A program made the translations under genes and the position numbers. The notes under the pieces were generated by a model. The model saw only the letters and a list, made by a program, of their open reading frames with translations. It searched no databases and was not told where the DNA came from. From Pelethousia sp034928145 (lineage in GTDB: Bacteria > Bacillota > Clostridia > Christensenellales > CAG-138), in the NCBI GenBank assembly GCA_034928145.1, contig JAYFPE010000015.1:1-64000 (forward strand): a DNA stretch of 64,000 bases, read 5' to 3'. Positions 1 to 8,177 of this stretch are shown here, in pieces (position 1 is the stretch's first letter; the number at the start of each line of letters is the position of its first letter).

Positions 1-163
1 TTGAGTTTCCATGAAACAACTGCTCGTACCTCGCGGTCGTTGTTTCATGCGGAGAAGGCCTTGGCAAGCAAGGCTTTTCGCTCGCGGCGTACACGCCGCC
101 GCTCACGATTAAAGCCTCCGGGTGCTGCGGCCCCCGATCCCCTAGAGCTTTCTCGACAGTCTA
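1..163 (+). repeat. Structured dispersed repeat, copy A (cut by window start)
   Basis: This stretch is nearly the reverse complement of 51009-51261. It contains two clear hairpins: TGAAACAAC (12-20) pairs with GTTGTTTCA (39-47), and GCGGCGT (84-90) pairs with ACGCCGC (93-99). It lies just beyond the 3' end of the PfkB kinase gene. The similarity ends at about 162, in GACAGTCT, after which the two copies diverge. The left end probably continues before base 1, because copy B goes on there into a GTGGC/GCCAC hairpin. An open frame across it is not a gene: it is made of the repeat, and the same peptide stretch appears in copy B. Confidence 0.8.
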
Positions 164-212
164 GGCCCTTTGAGGGCCGTACTGCCCCCAATAATTATGC
201 GATAGATCTGTT

Positions 213-1169
213 TTAAAACGACAGAAAGATTTCATGCGACCGTTTCATCTGCTCAAGTGTGGAAAGCGCGGGGAACGTGCCGGGCGTTTGGATCGTCTGC
301 GCGGCATACACGCCCGCAAACACACAGGCGCTTTGAAGGCTGTGCCCACGCACGAGCGCTGCCGTTACCGCAGCTAAGAACGAATCCCCTGCGCCGGAGG
401 TATCCACCGCCTTTACGGGCTGGGCCGGATAATGATAGACCTCACCGTGATCGAAAAGCGCGCACCCTTGGGAGCCGAGTGTCAGGATGATCGTTTTGCA
501 TGCATAGCCTTCCCGCAGCTGAAAAAGCCGCTTCCCCACGTCACGATCCGGCGGGCGGCCGCACAGCTTCAATAACCGTTCGCTTTCGGGCTCGTTCAGG
601 ATCAATAAGTCAACGAAGGGCAGCTCGCCGAGAGGGGCCTCGGGCGCGGGTGACGGATTGAGGATCGTGAATTTTCCCGCTTGCTTTCCATAACGCAGGA
701 TGGAAAGCGCGTCATCGTTTTGTATTTCAAAGCCTGTGATTAAAAAGCGTGCGCCAAGGCACTCGTCGATGGTCGAACGGATCTCCTCCTGTGTGAACCC
801 GGCCGTCCCACCGCCCAGGATGATGGAGTTCCTGCCTTCTTCATCGACCATCACCATGCCGATCATAGTCGCCATAGTCGGGTCTTTTATGAGGTGCGAC
901 AGATCGACATTGGCCTTTTTGAGCCAATCAAGCCCCATGCCCCCCCAAATATCCGTGCCGACCCTGCCGGCAAATGCCGTAGGTATTTCCAAGTTTGCGA
1001 GCGCAACCGCGACGTTGGATCCTTTTGCGCCGTCGTTGCCGATCTCCCAAGACGTCGCCCAAACCGTTTCGCCTTCGCTCGGAAGGGCGCTAAGGTTTAC
1101 GGTCTGCCCAACGCCGTGGCTGTGAAAGACCAGCACGTTTGCCTTTTCATAGGCGCTCATGCCCGTCAT
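213..1169 (-). CDS. PfkB-family carbohydrate kinase
   Basis: This 318-residue protein belongs to the ribokinase/PfkB family, which phosphorylates a sugar or nucleoside with ATP in the cytoplasm. Seen: an N-terminal sugar-binding region with GNDGAKGSNVAVALANL, a central NEPESERL segment, and the C-terminal anion hole with the catalytic base in DTSGAGDSF. The length is normal for the family. Its start overlaps the stop of the upstream NagB-like gene by 4 bases, so the two are co-translated. Context suggests it phosphorylates the sugar imported by the ABC transporter encoded from 3486. The exact substrate cannot be read from sequence. Confidence 0.9.
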   Translation of the reverse strand: MTGMSAYEKANVLVFHSHGVGQTVNLSALPSEGETVWATSWEIGNDGAKGSNVAVALANLEIPTAFAGRVGTDIWGGMGLDWLKKANVDLSHLIKDPTMATMIGMVMVDEEGRNSIILGGGTAGFTQEEIRSTIDECLGARFLITGFEIQNDDALSILRYGKQAGKFTILNPSPAPEAPLGELPFVDLLILNEPESERLLKLCGRPPDRDVGKRLFQLREGYACKTIILTLGSQGCALFDHGEVYHYPAQPVKAVDTSGAGDSFLAAVTAALVRGHSLQSACVFAGVYAAQTIQTPGTFPALSTLEQMKRSHEIFLSF

Positions 1170-2080
1170 ACCTGCAGCTGCGCCGCATAGAAGCCCTGGT
1201 CGGCCTCCATCGGGTGTGTGGCGGTGAATTCATCACAACAAAGTATCTTTTCCGGAATGCGATCCACGAGCAAAGTCACCGGGTACTCTAATGTTGGGTG
1301 GCTGAACAGCAGCACCCGAACGACCGTCTGCTTCCATGCGCCGGTCGTGATCATAAACACGATCCTTTTGGATGTTAAGATCGATGCAAAGCCAAGCGTG
1401 ATCGCCATGGGGGGAATGGCGTCATAGCAGCCGCCCGCCTCGCGTTCGGAAAGCGCAACGATGGTATCCGGATTGATGTGGACGATACGCGTCTTGGATG
1501 CGGCAAATTCTTCGATCGTGATGCGGTGATAGGGGTCTCGTGGGGCTTCGCAGAATGCGATGAGACCCTTGCAGCCGATGCCTGCCCAAACCGTGTCGAT
1601 ACCGCCAAGCTCGGCTACCTTCCTGTCGAAATAATCGACATCATGGATATCCGGCCATATGCGCTGTGATTCCGGCACGTTCAGCTCGGGGTCGATTCTG
1701 CCGTAGAAATCGTGCAGCATGATGCCGCGAAGGCTGTTAAAGGCATATTGAACGGCATAAGGGCGCCCCTGCCAATCGAGCCATTCATCCATATGAAAAA
1801 CATAAAGGTTCTTCAAGCTGATTTGTTCCGCATTGACCCTGCGGCAAAACGTAGTATACTGTTCCAGAGGGCCCGCCGGAAGGATCCATTTCGTGGGCTT
1901 GCCCGCCTTGTTGTTCGCAAGAATCTCCTCGGCCATCAGGTTTCCGATATGCTCCATGGTGGCGGCTTTTGTGGGATACATATCGATCCGCTCGATCTTG
2001 CTGTCAGGATGGGACGCAAGCTTATCGCGGGGAATCGTGCACCACCGGTATAGCTGGCTGCGGGTTATCGAATACTCCAT
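1166..2080 (-). CDS. NagB-family (glucosamine-6-phosphate deaminase-like) protein with altered active site
   Basis: The 304-residue protein has the NagB/RpiA-type fold signature. FHMDEWLD corresponds to the E. coli NagB segment holding catalytic Asp72. The loop that reads GxGxDGHIAFNE in true deaminases is GIGCKGLIAFCE here, so the usual Asp141 and ring-opening His143 are replaced by Lys and Leu, while the glutamate equivalent to Glu148 is kept. Family membership is clear, but the classical deaminase reaction is doubtful. Start ATG at 2080 has GGAGG about 6 bases upstream. It is the first gene of a two-gene operon with the PfkB kinase, read divergently from the LacI regulator. Confidence 0.8.
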   Translation of the reverse strand: MEYSITRSQLYRWCTIPRDKLASHPDSKIERIDMYPTKAATMEHIGNLMAEEILANNKAGKPTKWILPAGPLEQYTTFCRRVNAEQISLKNLYVFHMDEWLDWQGRPYAVQYAFNSLRGIMLHDFYGRIDPELNVPESQRIWPDIHDVDYFDRKVAELGGIDTVWAGIGCKGLIAFCEAPRDPYHRITIEEFAASKTRIVHINPDTIVALSEREAGGCYDAIPPMAITLGFASILTSKRIVFMITTGAWKQTVVRVLLFSHPTLEYPVTLLVDRIPEKILCCDEFTATHPMEADQGFYAAQLQV

Positions 2081-2119
2081 ATTTTTCCTCCGAACATTTT
2101 TATCACCTGATTTTTTTAT

Positions 2120-2147
2120 AGTATAGTTTGCGAGGACCGAATGTCAA
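2120..2147 (-). promoter_or_regulatory. Promoter of the NagB-like/PfkB operon
   Basis: On the minus strand TTGACA (2142-2147) is followed after 16 bases by TATACT (2120-2125), about 40 bases upstream of the ATG at 2080. The LacI-type palindrome at 2157-2168 lies just upstream of the -35 box. Confidence 0.7.
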
Positions 2148-2156
2148 GGGCCAAAC

Positions 2157-2168
2157 TAAACCGATTTA
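2157..2168. promoter_or_regulatory. LacI-type operator between the divergent genes
   Basis: TAAACCGATTTA differs by one base from the perfect palindrome TAAACCGGTTTA at 3392-3403. It sits between the divergent promoters of the NagB-like/PfkB operon and the regulator gene. The central CG and roughly 12-bp size fit LacI-family operators. That the regulator at 2227 binds here is an inference. Confidence 0.65.
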
Positions 2169-2197
2169 AATTCCTTTTGTTTTTTTTGAACATATGC

Positions 2198-2203
2198 TAT
2201 AAT
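2198..2203 (+). promoter_or_regulatory. -10 box of the LacI-family regulator gene
   Basis: TATAAT lies 24 bases upstream of the TTG start. The -35 region (about 2175-2182, T-rich with TTGT) is weak, which would suit low-level regulator expression. Confidence 0.5.
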
Positions 2204-2226
2204 AAAGACCCATAGGAGGAGATGCT

Positions 2227-3267
2227 TTGAAAACAATGAGCATTAAAAAGATTTCTATGCTTGCCGGTGTGTCGCCTACAACGGTCTCTTTTGTCATCAA
2301 CAATAAAAAAGGGGTCAGCGAGGAGACGCGCAAAAAGGTCTTGCGGGTGATCGAGCAGGAGGGGTTTATCCCCAATATCAATTCGCGAAGGCTCAGCATG
2401 CAAAGAAGCTTCAATATTGCCTTTATCAACAGCGAATCCTACGCGATGTTTTCCGACGCCTTTGCAAACAATACTATAAAGGCCGCTGTTTGCGAGGCGA
2501 ATAAAATGGGTTATAGCATTACGCTGCTGCCGGAGATGAACCTGAAAAACACGCATTCGCTCGCGCAAGCCATCGGGCAGGGAAACATCGACGGCGCCGT
2601 TGTGATGCATGATATCAATCCGCTGGTGTTCGCGACTTTACAGGAACGCAATATCCCCGTGGTTGCGATAGACTCACATATTCAGAACCCGCCCTACCCC
2701 TGTATCACGATGGACTACGAGGGAGGGGCGTATCAGGTTTGCAGGTACTTGATCGATCTGGGGCACCGCGATATCGCGTATATGGGTGTCAAATCGCTGC
2801 CGGACTTCTATCTGCGGTGCTTGATGGGCTATAACCGGGCCCTGTCCGAAGCGGATCTTCGTATAAGAGCCGGCTGGACCATGGGGGCCTCCGACGATGG
2901 GACGAACGTACCCGAAGCTACCCGCAACGCGCTGCTGGCGGCGCTGCGGGATTCCGAACCGCCCAGCGCGATCTTTTGCTGCAACGACCTTTCGGCAATC
3001 GGCGTAATCAGCGGGCTTGTTCAAATGGGCCTTTCGGTGCCGAGAGATGTATCCGTGATTTCGATCGACAACATCACGGTATCGGAATATTTTATTCCGC
3101 CCCTGACGACCCTTCACGTCGACGCAGCCTTGATGGGCGAAAAGTCCATCCAGCTACTGCACGACATCATTGAGGGCCGCTCGGAAGGTGGAACGATTTA
3201 TGTGGATTACGGCGGGTTGATCATACGCAATTCGGTTATACCATACGCACAGAGCAGCCGCGCATAA
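2227..3267 (+). CDS. LacI-family transcriptional regulator
   Basis: This is a 346-residue LacI/GalR repressor. The N-terminal helix-turn-helix and hinge helix are clear (SIKKISMLAGVSPTTVSFVI, then a conserved PNINSRRL stretch), followed by a periplasmic-binding-like effector domain to the C-terminus. The TTG at 2227 is chosen because AGGAGGA (2214-2220) lies 6 bases upstream; the in-frame ATG at 2236 would be too far. It lies between the NagB-like/PfkB operon and the transporter operon, and matching palindromes occur before both. It is probably the local repressor, released by a sugar-like ligand. Confidence 0.93.
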   Translation: MKTMSIKKISMLAGVSPTTVSFVINNKKGVSEETRKKVLRVIEQEGFIPNINSRRLSMQRSFNIAFINSESYAMFSDAFANNTIKAAVCEANKMGYSITLLPEMNLKNTHSLAQAIGQGNIDGAVVMHDINPLVFATLQERNIPVVAIDSHIQNPPYPCITMDYEGGAYQVCRYLIDLGHRDIAYMGVKSLPDFYLRCLMGYNRALSEADLRIRAGWTMGASDDGTNVPEATRNALLAALRDSEPPSAIFCCNDLSAIGVISGLVQMGLSVPRDVSVISIDNITVSEYFIPPLTTLHVDAALMGEKSIQLLHDIIEGRSEGGTIYVDYGGLIIRNSVIPYAQSSRA

Positions 3268-3305
3268 CGCGCATAAAACAAAAAACGAGTTTGTTTTTAA
3301 CAGAA

Positions 3306-3343
3306 TGGGCGGGCCGTTTTATTGGCACCTGCCCACTTTTTTT
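3306..3343 (+). terminator. Rho-independent terminator after the LacI-family gene
   Basis: TGGGCGGG pairs with CCTGCCCA (one G-T wobble, 14-base loop) and is followed by a T tract. Confidence 0.75.
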
Positions 3344-3357
3344 GAAAAATATATGTA

Positions 3358-3386
3358 TTGACTTTTTTGGGTGTGGATGATTTAAT
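3358..3386 (+). promoter_or_regulatory. Promoter of the ABC transporter/M24/ASRT operon
   Basis: TTGACT (3358-3363), a 17-base spacer, and TTTAAT (3381-3386). The operator palindrome follows within 6 bases of the -10, so a bound repressor would block initiation. Confidence 0.75.
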
Positions 3387-3391
3387 GTTTA

Positions 3392-3403
3392 TAAACCGGT
3401 TTA
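3392..3403. promoter_or_regulatory. LacI-type operator of the transporter operon
   Basis: TAAACCGGTTTA is a perfect 12-bp palindrome with a central CG, located at about -1 to +11 relative to the predicted start of transcription. The same motif with one change is at 2157-2168. Confidence 0.75.
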
Positions 3404-3485
3404 GTTAACTGTCTTGCATGTGCGGCTCGTCCAATCATGGGCCTGAAAAACAACTCACAATTATCTGAGGAGGAAAAGAAAGAAA

Positions 3486-4526
3486 ATGAAAAAAGCACTG
3501 GCGCTATTCCTTGTGTTGGTTCTTGCGTTCAGCCTTGCTGCTTGCGCCGGCAAGAATGAGCCTGCGGCTCCCGCCGGCGATCCCGCGGGCAGCGGCGCTG
3601 CCGGAACGTCCGATAAGCAGCTCACCTTCGGCGTTACGGTCAGCTTTATCACAGGTTATTACAGCGCGATGATCGAAGGGATCCAAGCGACTGCGGATGA
3701 ATTGGGTATCAAGATCGTCCTTTTGAACGCTGAAAACGATTCGACCAAGCAGAACCAGCAAATGGAGAACCTCATTGCCCAGCAGGTGGATGCTATCGTC
3801 TGCAACCCCGAGGATTCCACGGCCATCGCGACTTCCGTACAAAAGGCCATGGATGCCGGTATCCCCGTCGTCATGGTAGACCGTATCGTTGACGGCGCCA
3901 CGCCTTCAAAGCAGATCATCAACAACAGCTATGATCTCGCGTACCAGCTAGTCGAAGAATTTGCCGCCTCCAGCGACTGCGAAAATTTGAGCGCGCCTCT
4001 CAAGACGATCGTTATGGTAGGCAGCATGGCTGACTCCTACGCGGTGAATTGTCTTGCGGCTATGCGCGACGCGATTGCGGCGCATCCGGATACTTTTGAG
4101 CTGGTTTCCGAGATCCCCGGCGAGTGGAACCAGGATACCGCATTAAAGGGCCTGCAAAACACGCTTTCCGCGAACGATCAGATCGACTTGATCCTGACCC
4201 CGTCCGATATGTATCTGCCCTGCATCCAAAGCGCGCTCGAGCAGATCAACAGGTGGCAGAAGATCGGCGAGAACGGCCATGTTATGGTCCTCTCCATGGA
4301 CGGTGATTCGAACGGCCTGCAGGCAATCAAGGATGGCTACACCGAAGCCGACGCCGTTATCGACGCCAAGATCTGCGGGCAGTGGGGCGTAGAGTATGCT
4401 TATAAGATCGTTAAGGGCGAGGAGACGCAGGACGGCGCAACGATCGACCTGCCCGGCTTTATCGTGACCTATAAGAACTTTGCCGAAAAGGCGCCCGAGG
4501 CCTACAGCTACGACGACCTCACCTAA
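3486..4526 (+). CDS. ABC transporter sugar-binding lipoprotein (ribose/CUT2 type)
   Basis: The 346-residue protein starts with a lipoprotein signal peptide whose lipobox SLAAC places the anchored cysteine at residue 20. A small-residue-rich linker and a type I periplasmic-binding domain follow (FGVTVSFITGYYSAMIEGI, then NPEDSTAIATSVQKAMDAGI and PVVMVDR, typical of RbsB/xylose-type proteins). It would capture a sugar or related compound outside the membrane and deliver it to the two permeases encoded downstream. It is the first gene of the operon, and a strong hairpin follows its stop. The ligand is unknown. Confidence 0.93.
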   Translation: MKKALALFLVLVLAFSLAACAGKNEPAAPAGDPAGSGAAGTSDKQLTFGVTVSFITGYYSAMIEGIQATADELGIKIVLLNAENDSTKQNQQMENLIAQQVDAIVCNPEDSTAIATSVQKAMDAGIPVVMVDRIVDGATPSKQIINNSYDLAYQLVEEFAASSDCENLSAPLKTIVMVGSMADSYAVNCLAAMRDAIAAHPDTFELVSEIPGEWNQDTALKGLQNTLSANDQIDLILTPSDMYLPCIQSALEQINRWQKIGENGHVMVLSMDGDSNGLQAIKDGYTEADAVIDAKICGQWGVEYAYKIVKGEETQDGATIDLPGFIVTYKNFAEKAPEAYSYDDLT

Positions 4527-4590
4527 TTTTCTTAAGGGCCGTTCATACGAAAGAAGCCGACAGTTCTGACAACTGGTAAATGAAGAGGAA

Positions 4591-4625
4591 GTGGATCTGA
4601 TACAGTCCGCTGTATCCGATCCACT
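4591..4625 (+). promoter_or_regulatory. Intercistronic hairpin after the binding-protein gene
   Basis: GTGGATC-T-GATACAG pairs with CTGTATC-C-GATCCAC: 14 base pairs with one internal mismatch and a 4-base loop. There is no T tract, so it more likely stabilises the upstream mRNA or attenuates permease expression than terminates fully. The role is inferred. Confidence 0.65.
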
Positions 4626-4655
4626 CCTTGGTAAATGGCTGCGAGGAAAATGTTT

Positions 4656-5666
4656 ATGGAAAAGACAGGACTCCAAAGTATAAGAAAAACGGTACTCGAT
4701 TACCCGATCATTCTATTCGTACTTCTGGCGGGCTTGTTCGGCGTGCTGTTCGTGCCGTATTTTTTGACGGCATACAATCTCAAAAACCTCTGCCTGCAAT
4801 TGTGCGATCTGCTCATCATCGCTTGCGGCTATACGTTCATCGAGCTGAACGCGGGCACGGATCTATCGTGTACGTCCGTTCTGGCCGTAGGGAGCGTTAT
4901 CGGCGGCTATGTGATGGTTCTCTCGCCACTGGCGGCGTTTCCCGTGTTGGCGGCGGTCGCCGGCATCATCTCTATCCTTCTGGTCGGCGCTTTGTTTGGC
5001 GTAATTAACGCGCTTGCCGTTACAAAGCTTAAAATGCCGAGCTTTATTGCGACCATGGCCACCATGCTGATCGGCCAAGCTTTTGCAACGTGGTTCGCTT
5101 CAGCCGTTTATGGGAAAACCAGCATCGGCGGACTTCCGAAGGCGTTCACGGCGCTTGGGGGGTCCGGCAGCTTTTTTATCATTCCCATCATCCTATCGAT
5201 CGCGATGCTGCTTTTTGCCGATTTTCTCCTGCGTAAAACGAAATTCGGCCGCGATGTTTATTCTGTGGGCACCAATCCCCAAGCGGCCTTCATCTCCGGA
5301 ATCAACGTAACGGGAACGATCTTCGGTATGTTTATGCTCTGCTCCCTCTTTGCCTCCGTGGAAGCCATCGTTTTGACGGCAAGAAACCAGGCGGGCATGG
5401 CGAACCTTGGCGGCACGATGTTTTTGAATATCGTTTCCGCGGTCGTCATTGGCGGCACCTCTGTGAGCGGCGGCTTTGGCGGCGTTCGGCAGACGTTCCT
5501 GGGTTCGATTTTCATCGTATTGATCAATAACGCTATGAACCTCATCGGCGTGGAGTGGTATACGATCATGCTGATGCAGGGTCTGCTGATCTTGCTTGCT
5601 ACTGTTATCGATTTTATGGTAAAACGCGCGCAGAAGTATGCAAAAAGAAAAAGCAAAGGGAGATGA
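4656..5666 (+). CDS. ABC transporter permease (CUT2/RbsC family), first of two
   Basis: A hydrophobic protein of about 336 residues with many membrane segments and the BPD_transp_2 signature region (AAFISGINVTGTIFGMFML, then VVIGGTSVSGGFGGVRQTFL near the C-terminus). The ATG at 4656 is preferred because GAGGA (4643-4647) lies 8 bases upstream; ATGs at 4635 and 4650 are alternatives. It forms half of the membrane channel with the permease encoded at 7179, a heteromeric arrangement seen in some ribose/autoinducer-2-type systems. The ATPase gene follows 7 bases later. Confidence 0.9.
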   Translation: MEKTGLQSIRKTVLDYPIILFVLLAGLFGVLFVPYFLTAYNLKNLCLQLCDLLIIACGYTFIELNAGTDLSCTSVLAVGSVIGGYVMVLSPLAAFPVLAAVAGIISILLVGALFGVINALAVTKLKMPSFIATMATMLIGQAFATWFASAVYGKTSIGGLPKAFTALGGSGSFFIIPIILSIAMLLFADFLLRKTKFGRDVYSVGTNPQAAFISGINVTGTIFGMFMLCSLFASVEAIVLTARNQAGMANLGGTMFLNIVSAVVIGGTSVSGGFGGVRQTFLGSIFIVLINNAMNLIGVEWYTIMLMQGLLILLATVIDFMVKRAQKYAKRKSKGR

Positions 5667-5673
5667 CACATAG

Positions 5674-7167
5674 ATGGCACAGCCGATTTTACAGCTGAAT
5701 AAGATCAGTAAAAGCTTCTTTGGCGTTCAGGTGCTCCATGACATTTCTCTTGACCTGATGGAGGGCGAGGTGCTCGGTCTGGTCGGTGAGAACGGCGCCG
5801 GGAAATCGACGATGATGAACATCATCGGCGGCGTTTTTCAGCCCGATTCCGGCGAAATGAAGCTTAATGGCTCGGCCTATGTTCCGCTTAATCCGCAAAT
5901 GGCGGTTCAGGCGGGGATTGCCTTCATCCATCAGGAGCTGAGCTTGTTTTCCAACCTGAGCATCGCCGAGAACATATATATTGACGGCTATCCGAAGGGC
6001 CCGCTCGGATCGATCAACAAAAAGAAAATGTATGCCGAAACAAAAGCATACCTGGAGAAGTACCATGTAGACGTAAAGGGCCCGGGCGTCAAGGTGGATA
6101 CGCTTCAAATGGGTACCCGCCAGATGATTGAGATCATCAAGGCGCTGGTAAAGGATACGAAAATCTTGATCTTCGACGAGCCTACGACGTCCCTTTCCAC
6201 GCGGGAGAAAAAGATACTCTTCGCGACGATCCAGGAGCTTAAAGAGAATGGATACTCTGTAATCTATATTTCGCACATTCTAGAAGATGTTTTGAGCTTG
6301 AGCGACAGGATATGCGTTTTGCGCGACGGCTGTGTCGTAGGAACGGACGCCACCGCAAACTGGGGCAAGGAAAGCCTAATTAAAAGCATGGTCGGGCGGG
6401 ATATGAAGCAGGTATATCCGACCATAGATAAGAAGATCGGCGAAAGGGTCCTTTACAGCATAAAAAACATTTCCTGCGCCGGATTCGTCAAGGATGTCAG
6501 CATCGATCTCCATGAAGGCGAGATCGTCGGTATGTTCGGCTTGATGGGTGCCGGCCGGTCGGAGGTCGCGCGTGCGGCGTTCGGCGTCGACCCCCTGGAA
6601 GGCGGCTCCGTCAATATCAACGGCGTGGAGTTCACGAGGCCGACTCCTTCCGCCTGCATCAAAAACGGCATGGCCTTCATTACGGAGAACCGCCGCGAAG
6701 AAGGCCTGCTCATGCCCAAAACCGTGAGCGAAAACACACCGGTCGTTATGCAGCGGAACCTGAAAAAGAAATTTGGCATCATCGACGCCAAACGGGAGAG
6801 CGCGTTAACTGCCGAAACCATCGCAAAAATGGGCATAAAAACGACGGATCCAAAGGTGCAGGCCGTAAACAGCCTTTCGGGCGGCAATCAGCAGAAGGTC
6901 GTCGTCGGGAAATGGGTTGTCACCGATCCCAAGGTCTTTATCGTGGACGAACCTACCCGCGGTATAGACGTTGGCGCGAAATACGAGATCTACAAGCTGC
7001 TTCTGCGCCTGGCCGCCGATGGCGCCGCGATCCTGTTCATTTCTTCCGAGATGGAAGAGCTGATGGGTATGTGCGACCGCATTCTGGTCATGCGGGACGG
7101 CAGGATCTCCGGCAGTGTGATAAAAGCGGAATTCTCCCAGGAGACCCTGGGACGACTGGCGCTTTGA
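5674..7167 (+). CDS. Sugar ABC transporter ATP-binding protein, two domains (RbsA/MglA type)
   Basis: The 497-residue protein carries two fused ATPase domains. The first has Walker A GENGAGKST and Walker B ILIFDEPT, but its ABC signature is divergent (LQMGTRQMIEI). The second has the degenerate Walker A GLMGAGRSE usual for this family, a canonical signature LSGGNQQKV and Walker B FIVDEPTRGID. The length matches RbsA-type proteins. It energises import through the two flanking permeases. Gene spacing of 7 bases upstream and 11 bases downstream supports a single operon. Confidence 0.95.
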   Translation: MAQPILQLNKISKSFFGVQVLHDISLDLMEGEVLGLVGENGAGKSTMMNIIGGVFQPDSGEMKLNGSAYVPLNPQMAVQAGIAFIHQELSLFSNLSIAENIYIDGYPKGPLGSINKKKMYAETKAYLEKYHVDVKGPGVKVDTLQMGTRQMIEIIKALVKDTKILIFDEPTTSLSTREKKILFATIQELKENGYSVIYISHILEDVLSLSDRICVLRDGCVVGTDATANWGKESLIKSMVGRDMKQVYPTIDKKIGERVLYSIKNISCAGFVKDVSIDLHEGEIVGMFGLMGAGRSEVARAAFGVDPLEGGSVNINGVEFTRPTPSACIKNGMAFITENRREEGLLMPKTVSENTPVVMQRNLKKKFGIIDAKRESALTAETIAKMGIKTTDPKVQAVNSLSGGNQQKVVVGKWVVTDPKVFIVDEPTRGIDVGAKYEIYKLLLRLAADGAAILFISSEMEELMGMCDRILVMRDGRISGSVIKAEFSQETLGRLAL

Positions 7168-7178
7168 GGAGGGGTATC

Positions 7179-8159
7179 ATGAACAAAACGATCGAACGCT
7201 CTTCCGGTATAAACATCGTCTCCAAATATGGTCAGTATATTGTATTTGCGTTGCTTATCCTTGCATTTTCCCTTACGAACAAGAATTTTCTCACCTTCAG
7301 CAACTTCACGCTCATCCTGCAGCAGATGGCGCCGTTTGGCGTGGCTACGATAGGAATGATTTTTGTGCTGATCACTGCGGGGATCGATATCTCCGTGGGG
7401 AGAATCATGTTCATCTCGGGCGTCGTTGTGGGCGAGATCCTATTGCACCTGCCCACATCGCTCTTGAATTCCCCGCTGCTGTTCGTAATCTGCTTTGGCG
7501 CGGCGATCCTGGTTGGCGCTCTGTTCGGGCTTGTTAACGGGCTTCTTATCACAAAGCTCAACATCTACCCATTCATGGCGACGCTGCTTGTGGGCTATAT
7601 CGCGCGCGGCATAGGCCTGACGATCGCGGGCATCACGAAATATGACGTCAGCGTTCTTGGGAAGATCGCCAACAGCCGTATCGTCGGTATCCCCGCCGCA
7701 TTTTTGATCTTTGCCGTGCTGACGGTCATTATGAATTATGTCTTTCGCAATACCGCGTTTGGCAAGCACACCATGGCCATTGGCAACAATAAGGCCGCCG
7801 CGGCGCAGATCGGCATCAATGTAGACGCGCATATCATCCTGATTTACGTCATGAGCGGCGTATTCGCCGCCATCGGCGGGCTGCTTTCCGCGGGCCAGAT
7901 CAGCGAGGTCTTTACGACGTTTGGCGAAAACAACGAGTTTCAGATCATCTCTGCTGCCGTTATCGGCGGTGCAAGCATGTTCGGCGGCAAAGGGTCGATT
8001 TTGCCGGGCGCGATCATCGGCGTGCTGTTAATCCAAATTGTGCTCAACGGCTTAGGCATGATGAATGCTTCCGTCTATATCTACAGCGTAGTCCGCGGCG
8101 CGATCATCTTTTTTGCCGTTGCGATCGACTGCATCAATTTTAAAGGAGAACTTAGATAA
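7179..8159 (+). CDS. ABC transporter permease (CUT2/RbsC family), second of two
   Basis: About 326 residues with multiple membrane helices and the family segments ITAGIDISVGRIMFISG, then AAAQIGINVDAHIILIYVMSG and AVIGGASMFGGKGSILPGAI. The ATG at 7179 follows GAGGAGGGG at optimal distance. The frame is open further upstream, but that part overlaps the ATPase gene and is not translated sensibly. Likely heterodimer partner of the permease encoded at 4656. Confidence 0.93.
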   Translation: MNKTIERSSGINIVSKYGQYIVFALLILAFSLTNKNFLTFSNFTLILQQMAPFGVATIGMIFVLITAGIDISVGRIMFISGVVVGEILLHLPTSLLNSPLLFVICFGAAILVGALFGLVNGLLITKLNIYPFMATLLVGYIARGIGLTIAGITKYDVSVLGKIANSRIVGIPAAFLIFAVLTVIMNYVFRNTAFGKHTMAIGNNKAAAAQIGINVDAHIILIYVMSGVFAAIGGLLSAGQISEVFTTFGENNEFQIISAAVIGGASMFGGKGSILPGAIIGVLLIQIVLNGLGMMNASVYIYSVVRGAIIFFAVAIDCINFKGELR

Positions 8160-8177
8160 CACGTAAGGAGAAATGGC

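Noticed and set aside
1..216. Open frame of 71 codons at the window start, Arg/Pro-rich
   Set aside because: It runs through the hairpins of the dispersed repeat, and the same peptide appears from copy B, so it is repeat sequence and not a gene.
1478..2053. Plus-strand frames opposite the NagB-like gene
   Set aside because: They are antisense shadows of a well-conserved gene, without ribosome sites or recognisable domains.
6912..7178. N-terminal extension of the second permease
   Set aside because: It overlaps the ATPase gene, gives non-membrane, Arg-rich sequence, and the ATG at 7179 has an ideal ribosome site.
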